A stretch of DNA of 64,000 nt from Cladorhizidae sp. MBARI D1340-BT2 (taxonomy: Eukaryota; Porifera; Demospongiae; Poecilosclerida; Cladorhizidae), in the NCBI GenBank assembly GCA_028752905.1, contig JAQNBH010000015.1:11107622-11171621 (forward strand), given 5' to 3'. Below, in pieces: positions 35,165 through 46,244 of this stretch (positions are counted from its first letter, which is position 1; each line of letters opens with the position of its first letter). A model generated the notes under the pieces. The model did not search any database and had not been told where the DNA came from. It saw only the letters and a program-made list of their open reading frames with translations. A program made the position numbers and the translations under genes.

Positions 35165-36747
35165 AGTAGATGGATTGTTTGAGGTATTGCAGGAGGATGT
35201 GGTAAAGTATGAAGAGAAAGGTTTCGATGTTGTTATGATGGGAGACTTCAATGCAAAGATTGGACTAGGAGTGGAGGACAACCCAAACAGTAATGGAAGG
35301 CGGTTGTTGGAGTTGGTTAGGGCTGGAGGTCTGGTTGTGGGGAACGAGTTGCAGTGCTGTGAGGGCAGGTGGATGTGGGAATATGGGGAGAGAAAGTCTG
35401 TCATAGACTATATGTTGTTTAGTAAGGACGTAGATGTAGCTAGGGTAGTTGTTGAGGACTCAGGAAAGCTGGATGTGGGGTCGGACCATAACATTATTTG
35501 GGGAGAAATTACGTGGGGTAGGAGAGAATTACAAGTGAGAAGAGAGCGACATAAATGGAGAGTTGATGACAATAGGCTAGACTGGGTGGAGTATCAGGAG
35601 GTAGTGGAAGAAATGTTCATGGGGTGGGAAGAGGAGGTGAGAGAGCTTGAGCAAGAGCTGGGAGGAAACATAGTTGAAGAGGTGTGGGGTAGGTGGAAGG
35701 AGAAAGTTTTGGCTGAAGCAGAGAAAGGAATTGGAAGGAAGAAGATTACAGACAGGTCAGAGGGATGGTGGTCAGAGGATGTGGAGTGGTTAATTGGTGT
35801 CAGGAAGGAGAAATGTAAGAGGCTAAGGGAAGCCAGGAAGAGAGGGGAGAGAGAGGCTACATAACATTAAGACAACTATGGGATGACTATAGAGAAGCAA
35901 GAAAGGAAGTGAAAAAGACTATTAGGATAGAGAAGAAGGAATTGAGGAAGAGAACTATAAAGAAGATTAGAGAGCAGGATGGGACTAGTTGTAAGCTGTT
36001 TTGGAATGATTTAAGAGCAAAGAGGAAGGAGAGAAGGAGAAAAGGAGTGAAAGATGATGAGGGAAGGATGGTGGAGGAGGAAGTCGAGGTGTTGGAGGTG
36101 ATGGCAAAACACTGGGAAGAGCAGGAAAAAAGAGGATGCCACAGTACAAGAATTAGAGATAGGAGAAGTGGGTGGGCATGAGCTGGGTATGTGTGAAGAA
36201 GTAAGTTGGGAAGAAGTAGTAGAGGTAATGAAGTGTTTAAAGAGAGGAAAGGCTCCAGGCCCTGATGGAATGTTGAATGAGATGCTGATGTATGGAGGTA
36301 GAAAGTTGGTGGAGGTGATGGTGCAGGTGATGAATGTGGTGATGAGGATTGAGTGCTGCCCAGTGGTCTGGAAGAGGAGTTTACTAGTACCTCTCCACAA
36401 GGATGGTGACGAGGACGAAGTAGGGAATTATAGGGGAATTTCATTGTGTTGTAGTGTGGTGAAGGTGTTTGCGAGAGTGTTGGCAAGGAGGTTGGGAGTG
36501 TTCGCTGAGGATAGGATTTTGACAGAAGCACAAGGAGGATTTAGGAGACAGAGGAGATGTTCAGACCAGTGGTTGGTGTTAAGAGGAGTTTGTGAAGTGA
36601 GGAAGACCTGGACATAAGTAAGGCATATGACAGTGTGTGGAGGGAGGGACTGTGGCAGAAGTTGAGGCAGTATGTAGTGGAGGATAAACTTGTGAGGACA
36701 TGTGTAGGATTGTATAGTGGGGTGGAGACGACGGTGATATTGAATGG
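35165..36747 (+). mobile_element. LINE-B copy b, part 1 (endonuclease and RT start)
   Basis: Encodes the C-terminal part of an apurinic-type endonuclease (GFDVVMMGDFNAKIG; SVIDYMLFSK; GSDHNIIWGE) in a frame to 35,864. A frameshift or stop follows, then the RT start (KCLKRGKAPGPDGMLNEML; LLVPLHKDGD; NYRGISLC; EAQGGFRRQRRCSDQW) to 36,617. Endonuclease plus RT marks an APE-class LINE. It is truncated at the 5' end inside the endonuclease and interrupted by LTR element 2 at 36,748; coding resumes at 42,116. Confidence 0.9.
36743..36747. other. Target-site duplication of LTR element 2, left (AATGG)
   Basis: AATGG precedes the element and is repeated at 42,111-42,115. The uninterrupted LINE-B copy c reads GTGAATGGTAGGAGGTCAAG at about 54,778. 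Confidence 0.93.
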
Positions 36748-36915
36748 TAGATAATAAGGGGATCGCCCGCGATGCCACTGAATCAGAATTGGTAATTCAC
36801 AAATAACAATGTGTATACAGACTGGCTAGTAATGTGATGCGCATGCGTACATGTAAGACAATGATAATAGGTACGGATCGATTGTGTGTGAGTGTATGTA
36901 GTATAGTATTGTCTA
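36748..36915 (-). repeat. 3' LTR of element 2
   Basis: 168 bp. It includes the primer-complementary stretch at 36,810-36,823 (TGTGTATACAGACT as seen on the + strand). Confidence 0.93.
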
Positions 36916-36958
36916 TCTCCCCCCAAGTCTTTGGCCAGTATGGTTGGAGACTGAGTAG

Positions 36959-37816
36959 TTAGTATGTTCCAGAGTAGTAGTAGTCTGGTTTCCGATGGGT
37001 TCTCTTTGATCTTCTAAGTCCAGGGTCTGGGGTGGCTGTCTGGGTGTAGTGGAGTCTCCTAGGCTGGGAAACCGTTGCTTCTTTGGGGGTTGGTTCCTGG
37101 TTCAGGGTCCGGTTTGTTCCAGGGGTGGCGATGGTGGGCGTGGTGTCCATGAGTGTGATAGGTGTTGGGAGGTTTCCTGTCGGGATGTGGTCCGAGTGGG
37201 TTTGGTCTTTGGTTTTAGTGGGTGTTGGCATCATCGGTGTGGTTTTGGGGTTTCCTGTCGGGTTGTGGTCCGAGTGGGTTCGGTCTTCGGTTTTAGTGGG
37301 TGTTGGTGTTGTTTTGGTGATTGGTGGTGGAGCTTGGGTGGTGGTCTTGGTTCTGTGAAGGCTTTGTGCGATATCTTGGGTGATGGTTAGTTTGGCTGCG
37401 GGTTGTTGGTGTGGGGTGTATCTTCTCAAGAATTTCCTGTTCCTGAAGGAGACTCTCCCTGAGCCGTCCATCTTCACCAGGTACTGGTGGTACTGCCTCA
37501 CTTCGATCACCATGCCGGTGCGATCCCATTTGTTGGGGTGGTGACCGGTCTGGTTTTGTACCCTGACAGTGTCTCCTGTCTGTAGTTGAGTGAGGGGTTT
37601 AGTATGTTCGCTCCAGCGTTCTGGTTGATGTGATGTCGGTTTCGGAGTGCCTGTTCTCTTAGGTTTAGTGTGTTGCTCCAGGTCTGGTGTGGTATGTATT
37701 TCCCTTGGAGGACTGGTATCATGTTGGTCGTCCGAATACGCATTCAGCAGGTGACTGTTTTGTGGAGGGGTCTGGGCTGTTCCGGTATTGGAGCATAGCC
37801 TTCTGAAATGTGTCAA
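36959..37816 (-). pseudogene. Integrase C-terminus and tail, element 2
   Basis: Contains TVRVQNQTGHHPNKWDRTGM and MDGSGRVSFRNRKFLRRY, equivalent to the GPY/F-like module of element 1, then a Thr/Pro-rich tail ending LRRSKRTHRKPDYY. Out of frame with the integrase core. Confidence 0.8.
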
Positions 37817-38402
37817 TTGAGAGGTCTCCGTCTGTGCCTGTGTTCCCGGATATTAGTCTCTTGATGGTTTTTACTCCGATTTCCGCCCTGCAGTTACTGT
37901 GAGGGTAGGCAACTGAGCTCAGCCTGTGGTTTACCCCCCATATCTTCAAGAAGTTTGAGGTGATGTGTGACGTGAACTCAGGGCCACCGTCTGTGGCTAG
38001 CTCATCGGGGATGCCATACGTTGAGAAGGTCTTTCTCAGGACATCGGTGAGGCCCTTTGCACAGTCTCTTGATCTCTCCACAATAGGCCAGTTGGAGTAT
38101 CGGTCAATCACCACTAAGTAGTTTTTCCCTAGGTGGTGGAAAAAGTCAGCACATATGTACTGGAAGGGGTACACTGGTAGGGCTGGTGGGGTGGGGGGCA
38201 TGGCTGCCTGGGATGGGGCCATCCCATTGCAGATCCTGCAGTCCGTTCTGGTAGCTGCAATGTCGGCAGTGATCTCTGGCCAGAATATGGATGACTCTGC
38301 CTTGGATATCATTGCGGATGTACCTTGGTGAGCTGCATGGAGGGCTGCTAGGCATGTTGGTCGAAGTGCTGGCGGGATGATTAGTCGGTCTTTGTACACC
38401 AC
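37719..38402 (-). pseudogene. Integrase core, element 2
   Basis: The HHCC module (LHAAHQGTSAM; CRICNG) and DDE core (ICADFFHHLGK; ATDGGPEFTSH; NCRAEIGVK) are complete. It opens mid-protein at 38,402; upstream sequence joining it to RNase H is disrupted. Confidence 0.88.
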
Positions 38403-38515
38403 AACGCCATCGATGGAGTAGAGGTGGTCCCGATGGGTGTGTTAGTCTCTGATCGCTGGTTGTACTAGGTGGCGTCTGTCCGGGAAGCCGTCTTCGATGG
38501 TGTTAAGGAGAAGCA

Positions 38516-39055
38516 TCATGTCGTCATCTGAAGATGTAGCTGATAGGCTGTATGGAGTCCATGGTCGATGTGAGTGATTCTTGGATTGTGGTGTCCAAGT
38601 GGTCGGATGTGTGACTCATCTGTGGAGATGCCGGCGATGAGGTTCGTTGGGATCGTGGTTGTGGGTCTCAGGGTTTGGTCCGAGGCAGAGTGTGCATCGT
38701 CTGTTAGGGTCATCTTGTCTGGGTCCTGTGTGCCGGTGGGGTACCTTGAGAGGGCGTCTGGTGTTTTGTTCTTGACGCCTGGGACGTGGATCATTTTGAA
38801 TTTGTAAGGCAGGATTTTTTCTTTCAGATTGCGGAGTCTTGTGTTGGTTATCTGCTCCAGGGATCTGTCTCCGAATATCTTGACGAGGGGTTTGTGGTCG
38901 ACCGCAATGCAGCCTAGGACGAAGTGGCGAGCCTTGTCCAGGGCGTCTGCCACGGCGAGGGCCTCTCCCTCAATTGGAGCATAACGAGACTCTGCAGCGT
39001 GTGTGAATCGTGACCAGACTAGGGTGACCTTCCATCTGGTTTGGCAGCAAAACAC
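38516..39055 (-). pseudogene. RNase H domain, element 2
   Basis: Shows ESRYAPIEGEALAVADALDK and VDHKPLVKIFGDRSLE, the second half of RNase H, then the connection region KNKTPDALSRYPTGT. Confidence 0.85.
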
Positions 39056-39094
39056 ATCGTTGGATGGGCACTGGCAGTGCTTCTGGAATAGCCA

Positions 39095-40072
39095 CTACCC
39101 TATTCCGTTCTTTGACCAGTCGGTTGCTAGACAAGTTGGTTTGGTTTTGTCGTAGATCTTCACCCCTTCTTGAATTTCCCTGACGATGGCTAACTTGGAG
39201 TTGTTGAATGCCGATTGGTGTGATTCCTTCCAGGCCGAGGGTTTCAGTAGGTCCCTGAATGGTTCCATGGCCGATGTCATGCTAAATGTATAGGAGACTT
39301 GGTTTACCAGTCCGAACCAGGATCTTACATCTGTAAGGTTTTTAGTGGTCGGGAAGTCAGTGATGGCACGGATGTATTTTCTGCATGGCTTGACCGTTGT
39401 AGGGGTGATCTCGAATCCAGCGAACTCCACACTGTCCTCCGCGAAATGGAATTTCTCGGGGTTGAGGGTGACACTGTTGGTGGCACAGATGTGGAGCCAT
39501 TCCACTGCCTGGGAGTATGCATCGGAGATGGTGTCGGACCATAATAGAGTGTCGTCTATGCACTTTGTCTTCTTGTTGATGTGGGACACTATGCCGTCAT
39601 ACCTGCTGGTGTACCCATCCCCTGAGGCGATGTAGCCCTGGGGGGCGGTGCAGTAGCGGTATCACCCCCATGGTGTAATGAAGGAGGTGAAGTGTCTGTC
39701 GTCCTCATGGAGTGGTACGGAGTGGTAGCCATTCCAGGCGTCAAATATAGTCTTCTTTGTTTTCATTGGTACTGATCTTGCCTGGTGGAATGGGGATTGG
39801 GTGTGGTGTGTCTCCCTTGTGGCGTGTTGATTGAGGGCCTGGAAGTCAATGGTTCGACGAAGGGAGCCATTCTTTTTTGGGCAGATTACCATCCTGTGGC
39901 ACCATGTAACTGGGGTTCCAATGGGGACTTTTTCGAGGACGCCAAGCCTGACGTCCCTGTCCAGTCCAGCCTTCACTTCGTCTTGCCAGTGGAGGGGGAC
40001 CGGGATTGGGTTGTGGTGGGCAGTTGGTGTTGCGAGGGGGTCGATCCTTAGCCGCAGGGGTGGGCCAGTCAT
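39095..40072 (-). pseudogene. Reverse transcriptase, element 2 (interrupted by a stop)
   Basis: The first half (40,072-39,662) contains LRRTIDFQALNQHATRETHH and FDAWNGYHSVPL and ends at a stop right after SFITPWG. The second half reads through KTKCIDDTLLWSD, LNPEKFHFAEDSVEFAGFEI and TDWSKNGIG to a stop at 39,095. CIDD replaces YxDD, as in element 1. Confidence 0.9.
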
Positions 40073-40812
40073 GAGAGGGAGTGGCTGGTGTTAAACACAC
40101 TTGAGTGATACAAGATTCTCAGGGATTCCGCTAGTTTGCCTCTGTTTTCTTCCATAGCCGGAAGTGGTGGTGAGGTCGGGATGGGTGGTGGGGATGATCT
40201 TCTCGGGAACTGGCATGGTCGGTTGGGTGGGGTCGTCCAGTGGATGGGTGGCATGGCCCCTGCCTTTGTTGTGGTGCCTGAATCAGAGATCCTTGCGATG
40301 CCTGTTTGGGGGAAAGACTGGTTGATGATCCCTAGGTCGGTGCATGCTTCCTGGCTGAGGAAGACCTTGCTCACGTTGTGGGTCACGTATACCATTTGTC
40401 TTGTGGTCCTCCCTGATATGGTGTCGGATAGTCTCAGGATTGTGGCTCCTAGGATTCGCAGGTTGCTGTTGTTGGCAGTATGCATGCGTGGGTTCACTGG
40501 TATGAGGTCCTCTGTGGTCAGGCCGAACTTGTGGAGGATGTTTGTGCCAGCAAGGCAGCTATGGCATCCTGTGTCGGCCATTGCCTCTATGGAGGTCTTT
40601 TTGTTGCCCGTCCTTAGGGTGTGTCCTAGGTGGCAGTAGTCGTCCTTGTTGAGGTCGATGTTGAGCCGGATGTACGTCTGAGGCTTTGATCTCCTCTTTA
40701 TCCATGACTTCGTGGACTGGTTGTATACATGGTGGTCCAGGGTATTGGCTTTGTTGGGGTCGGATGTTGTTAGGTTGCATACCTCGTCGAACAGGGCACT
40801 CTCGAACTGCAT
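40069..40812 (-). pseudogene. Protease region, element 2
   Basis: Contains IEAMADTGCHSCLAGTNIL with the D-T-G active site. The frame overlaps the RT start by a few bases in another frame. The zinc knuckles upstream are frameshifted. Confidence 0.85.
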
Positions 40813-40910
40813 GGTGTGTTGTTTGCTATCGCTCCTGCAAATCCTCTCAGTGTGGTGGTTTCTTCCACAACCAGTGCATTTTGACCCGAATGCTGGGCAC
40901 TCCGATCGCC

Positions 40911-41717
40911 TTATTCGGGTTGGGGCGCTCCTGCCATGGCCTTTTCCTCCACAATAAGAGCAGATGTCCTCCTTTGGTGGGGGTACCTTCGTGTTCTGCT
41001 GTCACTTGTATGTGCTTTGGCTGATTGTGAGATGCACAGTCTCGATGCCGACCTCTTCCCAGCCTCCTTGGCTTCTACGAAACGTAGGGCTTGTTCCACT
41101 GTCATCTCCTGGTTGGCGTCCCCGAGGAGGTCAATTTGTATCTCTGTGTCAGCAAGCCCCCTGCATAGTACGTCTGCCACGTTCTCCTCGGAGTAATCTA
41201 CAATGTGCCCACATCCACTGCATGGTTTCATGAATTTGCATACACTTGCCTGTCCTCTCAGTCGTGCGCCGAATGCCCGTATCGGCTCATCGCGATCCTG
41301 TTTCATGTTATGGAGGGAGACTCGGGCGACCATGGCATTCTCTTCCCTCACTGCCAGTGCCTTCATGGAGGCGAATACCTCGTCCTCAGTCTTTCCGGCC
41401 AGGGTGCCACCCGCGTTATGGGTGAGGTCCTTGCGCAGCTGATCGTTGTAGCACTCTAGCAGTTGCATGACCAGGTCCGGTCTGACTAGCTTGGTGGCCC
41501 TGACGTAGTCACCCCACCTTGATCTGAAATATGTCCAGTCTTCTGAGGTGCCTGCTGATGTGATGCCTGGCCTTTTCACCTTTTCCACCCTGGCCGTCTG
41601 CGGAGGCCCAGTCCTGTGGGTCATCTAGTGTGCTGACAGGAATGCAGCTGCCAGTACTGGGTCAACGTCGGGTATGACATAGTCGAAATCGTCGAAGGGG
41701 CATCTCATCTCTGCCAT
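40911..41717 (-). pseudogene. Gag of element 2, with nonsense codon
   Basis: The ATG at 41,717 opens MAEMRCPFDDFDYVIPDV; an in-frame TAG at 41,627-41,625 interrupts it, and a second ATG at 41,624 starts the remaining core (DWTYFRSRWGDYVRATKL; CSGCGHIVDY). The N-terminal C2H2-like finger of element 1 has lost its second cysteine here. The frame ends at 40,911 within the knuckle region. Confidence 0.82.
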
Positions 41718-41942
41718 CCTACATAGTGGTGTGCTCCAATTGGGGTATTTCGATCTCCTCTCATAGTCGCCTCTTTCTGATAGGTGGGGGACCTCCTGGG
41801 GCTCTTCAACGTGTTGCCCTTGGAGTCTGTATACACATAGGTAATAAGGAGATCGCCCTCTCCTCTCTTGGTCGCCTCTTTCTGATAGGTGGGGGACCTC
41901 CTGGGGCTCTTCAACGTGTTGCCCTTGGAGTCTGTATACACA
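41718..41942 (-). repeat. 5' leader of element 2 with 105-bp tandem duplication
   Basis: A segment containing TCTGATAGGTGGGGGACCTC occurs at 41,776 and 41,881, period 105. The duplicated unit includes the primer-site sequence (41,824-41,837 and 41,929-41,942) followed by LTR-end-like sequence (TAGGTAATAAGGAGATCGCC), so the second copy mimics an LTR end plus primer site. Confidence 0.88.
41929..41942 (-). promoter_or_regulatory. Putative self-complementary primer binding site, element 2
   Basis: Read on the minus strand, TGTGTATACAGACT starts at the first base after the LTR. It is the exact reverse complement of 14 nt inside the LTR (42,005-42,018). The last six bases differ from those of element 1 and the LTR partner has changed to match. 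Confidence 0.7.
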
Positions 41943-42110
41943 TAGATAATAAGGGGATCACCCTCTTTGATCGCGATGCCACTGAATCAGAATTGGTAAT
42001 TCAATGTGTATACAGACTGGCTAGTAATGTGATGCGCATGCATACATGTAAGACAATGATAATAGGTACGGATCGATTGTGTATGAGTGTATGTAGTATA
42101 GTATTGTCTA
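41943..42110 (-). repeat. 5' LTR of element 2
   Basis: 168 bp, TAGACAATA...TTATTATCTA on the minus strand. Followed on the + strand by the AATGG duplication. Confidence 0.93.
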
Positions 42111-42115
42111 AATGG

Positions 42116-43640
42116 AAGGAGGTCAAGGTGGTTCACTGTGGAGAATGGACTTAGGCAGGGATGTCCTTTGTCTCCACTTTTTTTCAATATATATTTGATG
42201 GGAATGGCAGAGGAATTGGAGAGAGCTGAGATGGAGTCAAAGTGGAAGGCTGTTGGTATGGGGCACTTATGTATGCAGATGATGTTGTTCTTCTGGCTGA
42301 CTCAGGGGTGGAACTGCAAGCTATGTTGGATGAGGTACAGGCGTATGTGTTAAGGTGGAAGATGAAATTTAATAGCAGGAAGAGCAAGGTCATGGTAGTA
42401 GGGAAGAAGGAAGCAGAAGTGCATTGGAGGATTGGTGAGGAGATATTGGAAGACGTCAAAGAATTCAAGTACTTAGGAATATGGTTGGATAGGAAGCTAA
42501 GGGGTAATGTTCAGTGGCAAAGAAGGCAGAAGAGTGAGTTGGAAAGGTAATATGGATGAGTAGAGTGAATGGGCAGGTGGAAGTAGACAGAGGAAGAATG
42601 GTGTGGGAGCTTCTAGCGAGACCTAGTATGGAGCATGCAGCCGAAGTGTGTTGGACAGGAGGACGGAATGCTTGCAAGAAGTTGGAAGTCAGCACATATG
42701 AGAGTGGGTAGGAGACTGTTGGGGGCAAGTAACACAGTAGCAGGAGTTGCAATACGGGGAGATATGTGGTGGAGGAAGCTAGAGGAGAGGAGGGAAGAGA
42801 TGAAGGTTTTGTTTGGCAAGAGATTAGAGGTGTTGGAACAGAGCAGATTGGTAAAAGTTGTTGTAAATAAACTATGAGAGGATGGAGGAATTGGATGGTG
42901 GGAAGAATATGAGATCTTGAGGAGAAAGTATGAGATAAACAATGAGGTTGGGTCAGTGCGCAAGTGGAAGGAGAAAGTGAAGGTGAGAAATGAGAAGGAG
43001 GAAGTAGACGGAAAGAGTACGCTGAATTATTATAAATCGGCAAAGAATCGTGCAGGAGTGGAGAGGTATGTGAGGTCCATGCATGGTCAGGAAGGTGTGC
43101 GGCTGCAATTTCGACTGAGGACTGCATCAGCTGGGTTGTTAGAGGATAAGAAGAGATGTTGGATAGTTAGGGATGAGAGGTGTATAATGTGTGACAGTGG
43201 AGCAGGGGAGGATGTGGAACATTTCTTGGTGACATGCGGGGAATTTGAGAGGGATCGGCTGGTACTGATGGATGAGGTACGCAGAATTGTAGGGGCAAGA
43301 CAGTGGCTGGATAAATTAAGAAGAGTGAGTAAGGATGGAAAGGTGGCATTGCTTTTGGGGAAAGATGTGGAGGGAGTAAATGATGCAGTGATGGAGGAGG
43401 TGGGCGAGTTTGTTATGTATTGGGTAGGGAAGTGGTGGCAGAGGAGAAAGGAACTGTTGTCTGGTGAGCTGAGGAATGATCTTTAGTCCACTCCCGTCTC
43501 CCCCTCCTTGAGCAGCGGGACACTCGTAACTTAATATTGTGGATAATTTTATTAATTAAGTACTGTTGACTTCTTTTTTAAAATATAGATTGTTATTAGG
43601 TTAGTTACTACACAGTGCTGTAATATATTAAATCATTGAT
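42116..43640 (+). mobile_element. LINE-B copy b, part 2 (RT end and C-terminus)
   Basis: Resumes after LTR element 2 with ENGLRQGCPLSPLFFNIYLM, the catalytic YADDVVLLADS (about 42,273), FNSRKSKVMVVGKKE, then the C-terminal region with RVGRRLLGASNTVAGVAIRG and CIMCDSGAGEDVEHFLVTC, ending near 43,486. The 3' UTR runs to about 43,640. Frameshifts and stops interrupt it at several points. Confidence 0.9.
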
Positions 43641-44166
43641 TGTTGTTGTGTTGTTTGTTTCTTTGTTTGTTTTCAGATTTTTCACTTGCTTTGTTGGCTT
43701 ACTATTTTAGTGGAAGTTGTAAGTGCCTTTTTGGTGCTAATATCATTTAGGCATTCAGGAAGCTGCTGATGTGAGTAGATCTTGTAACACCAGAAAGTTT
43801 TAGCTGAATGCAAGTTTTTGTTCGAGTTTTTTTTTGTTTGTTTTTTCAGCTGGCGAGTGGGAGGTTGCCACCATTCCGCTAAATGACTGTCAAGTTCTGG
43901 CTAGCTAGCTAATTAAGACTAGCAATACTTTTACAAAACTCCAGGTCAGTTCTGACAGATGATGTGATGCAGGTGCTATTGCCTGTTTTTGCAGCTGTGT
44001 GGTCCGGTACATTAATAGTACGTAGGTAAAGTAACTGGTTAATTTTCAGGCATATATAGATAGCTCTAAGTTCCTCGAGCTCTGCTAGCAATAGCCTTCT
44101 GTAACAGTGTCGACCAAGAAGTAACTTCAAGTTTCCTAATACTAGAAGTCTTACAAAGACCCATGA
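43641..44166. repeat. Inner palindrome arm next to centre, left
   Basis: Inverted counterpart at about 45,670-46,070. Contains T-rich runs; no gene. Confidence 0.7.
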
Positions 44167-44700
44167 GTGATTGTAGCTATTCCTCAGATTGGACAAAATC
44201 AAGTCATATTGACCATGTTGTATCAAGGGAAGAGGACTCTCTACTTGTCCTTGGTCTGTTCACAAGTTCTTTACTGCTCTGAAATATGGTGTCCATGCCT
44301 GATTAAGGACATAAAAAGATTAGAAAAGGTTCAGCATTGGGCAGCAAAGTTTATACTGATGACTATAAGATGGACTACCGAGTGAACATGCTTCCTCTTA
44401 TGAATCCGAGAGTGCTTAAAAATCCTTCTGCTCGCTTTAACACTTATGACTTGGTGTCCTTCAGCAACTGCTCCAAAAGTTCTAAATCATTCATGAAGGT
44501 GAGCATACTCCAAGACAAATACAAGGAAACTAATAGGAGAGCTAAGCTTGGGAATTCCTGCCTACAATTGACTTGGAAGAATCCATGCATGCTTGCCATT
44601 AAGAAACACATTGGTTTGACTCAAATCATACATGTACTTTAATTTCATGTGTCCCTCCTGTGCTAGATGTTCAACCGGGAAGTTCAGTCACTCTCTTAAT
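44167..44700 (+). pseudogene. LINE-C (CR1-like) RT C-terminal fragment
   Basis: Encodes IKRLEKVQHWAAKFIL, then VNMLPLMNPRV, LPTIDLEESMHA and, after frame changes, FNFMCPSCARC, the C-rich end typical of CR1-like LINE proteins. Stops and frameshifts make it dead. Its 3' end forms the spacer of the palindrome centred near 44.9 kb. Confidence 0.75.
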
Positions 44701-44740
44701 TAAATATTGTTATTATTAATTGTTGTTGTTGTTGTTGTTG

Positions 44741-44790
<50 letters not shown>

Positions 44791-44810
44791 GTTATTACTA
44801 CTACTACTAC

Positions 44811-44852
<42 letters not shown>

Positions 44853-44939
44853 TACTATATGTACTACTAAATACTATTATTAACATTATCATCACCACCT
44901 TTATTATTATTATTGTTGTTGTTATTATTATTATTGCTG

Positions 44940-44984
<45 letters not shown>

Positions 44985-45225
44985 TTATAATATTTTCTTA
45001 ACCTGCATGTGAAGGCTGCTATTCCTCATTACAGTTCTATAGTATGTACCTGGTTTTCTAAGTTTGAAGAGTTTTTATGTCAAGCGAGACCTACTTATAT
45101 ATTATATATATCAGCCAACTAAGTTTGAGCCATCAAATAATAAGGTCCAGCATGTACCAACCTGAGGTTTCTTGCTCAGTTATTGTAAAAAGTTATTGGA
45201 ATTACCATTAAAATATGACAGTTAA
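44599..45225 (+). repeat. Spacer of the 44.9-kb palindrome (LINE-C 3' tail)
   Basis: Bounded by TTAA at 44,599-44,602 and 45,222-45,225, immediately outside which the flanks are reverse complements. It contains the LINE ORF end, compound TTG/TTA/ACT microsatellite (about 44,715-44,990) and a tail beginning CCTGCATGTGAAGGCTGCTA. The homologous spacer is at 61,752-62,256. Confidence 0.85.
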
Positions 45226-45700
45226 TGACATGCGCATGGATTCTTCCAAGTCAATTGTAGGCAGAGAATTCCAAAGCTTAGCTCTCCTATTAAAAAAGAA
45301 GAGTTTCCTTGTATTTGTCTTGGAGTATGCTCACCTTCATGAATGATTTAGAACTTTTGGAGCAGTTGCTGAAGGACACCAAGTCATAAGTGTTAAAGTG
45401 AGCAGAAGGATTTTTAAGTGCTCTCGGATTCATAAGAGGAAGCATGTTCACTCTGTAGTCCATCTTATAGTCATCAGTGTAAACTTTGCTGCCCAATGCT
45501 GAACCTATTCTAATCTTTTTATGTCCTTAATCAGGCATGGACACCATATTTTAGAGCAGTAAAGAACTACCAAGGACAAGTAGAGAGTCCTCTTCCCTTG
45601 ATACAACATGGTCAATATGACTTGATTTTGTCCAATCTGAGGAATAGCTCATGGGTCTTTGTGAGAAGACTGCATTAGAACTCCAGTATTAGGAAACCTG
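45226..45700 (-). pseudogene. LINE-C fragment, inverted copy
   Basis: Reverse complement of about 44,170-44,598, with the same VNMLPLMNPRALKNPSA reading. It forms the right flank of the central palindrome. Confidence 0.85.
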
Positions 45701-46244
45701 AAGTTACTTCTTGGTCGACACTGTTATGGAAGGCTAGTGCTAGCAGAGCTCGAGGAACTTAGAGCTATCTATATATGCCTGAAAATAGTCATGCGCTCAC
45801 ATCATCAATATTAGTAATAGTTCTGTCGGAACTGACCTGGAGTTTATATGCTAGTCTTAATCAGCTATATAGCTAGCCAGAACTTGACAGTCATTTAGCA
45901 ATGGTGGCAACCTCCCACTTGCCCGCTAAAAAAAAACTGGTGTTACAAGATCTTCTACTCATGTCAGCAGGCACTTACAACTTCCACTAAAATAGTAAGC
46001 CAACAAAGCAAAAAAAAATAGTGAAAAATCTGAAAACAAACAAAGAAACAAACAACACAACAACATTCAATTACTTTTCAATCATTTCACTTATTATTAT
46101 TATTATTTTTAAAGTCATTTGAAAGCCATCATATAATCTCGAAATTCAGATCTGCAATTAGGACACATATAGCTAATGACTCTCAATATCAAACTTTTCC
46201 TCAACATTTTGGCTATTTAAATGCTGTAGCCTTCATCTGGCTGC
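45701..46244. repeat. Inner palindrome arm, right, with two LINE-B empty sites
   Basis: Matches 43,640-44,166, 35,095-35,164 and 33,922-34,040 in reverse. The sites where the left arm carries LINE-B copies b (with LTR element 2) and a are uninterrupted here, at about 46,070 and 46,130. Confidence 0.85.

Larger units (their letters stand above)
36748..42110 (-). mobile_element. LTR retrotransposon 2 (Ty3/Gypsy type)
   Basis: A 5,363-bp element, related to element 1 but clearly diverged, on the minus strand inside LINE-B copy b. LTRs of 168 bp run TAG...CTA, the polypurine tract CTTGGGGGGAGA is identical to that of element 1, and the target duplication is AATGG. The LTRs differ by several substitutions and two indels, so insertion is older than element 1. 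The coding region has several stops and frameshifts. Confidence 0.96.
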
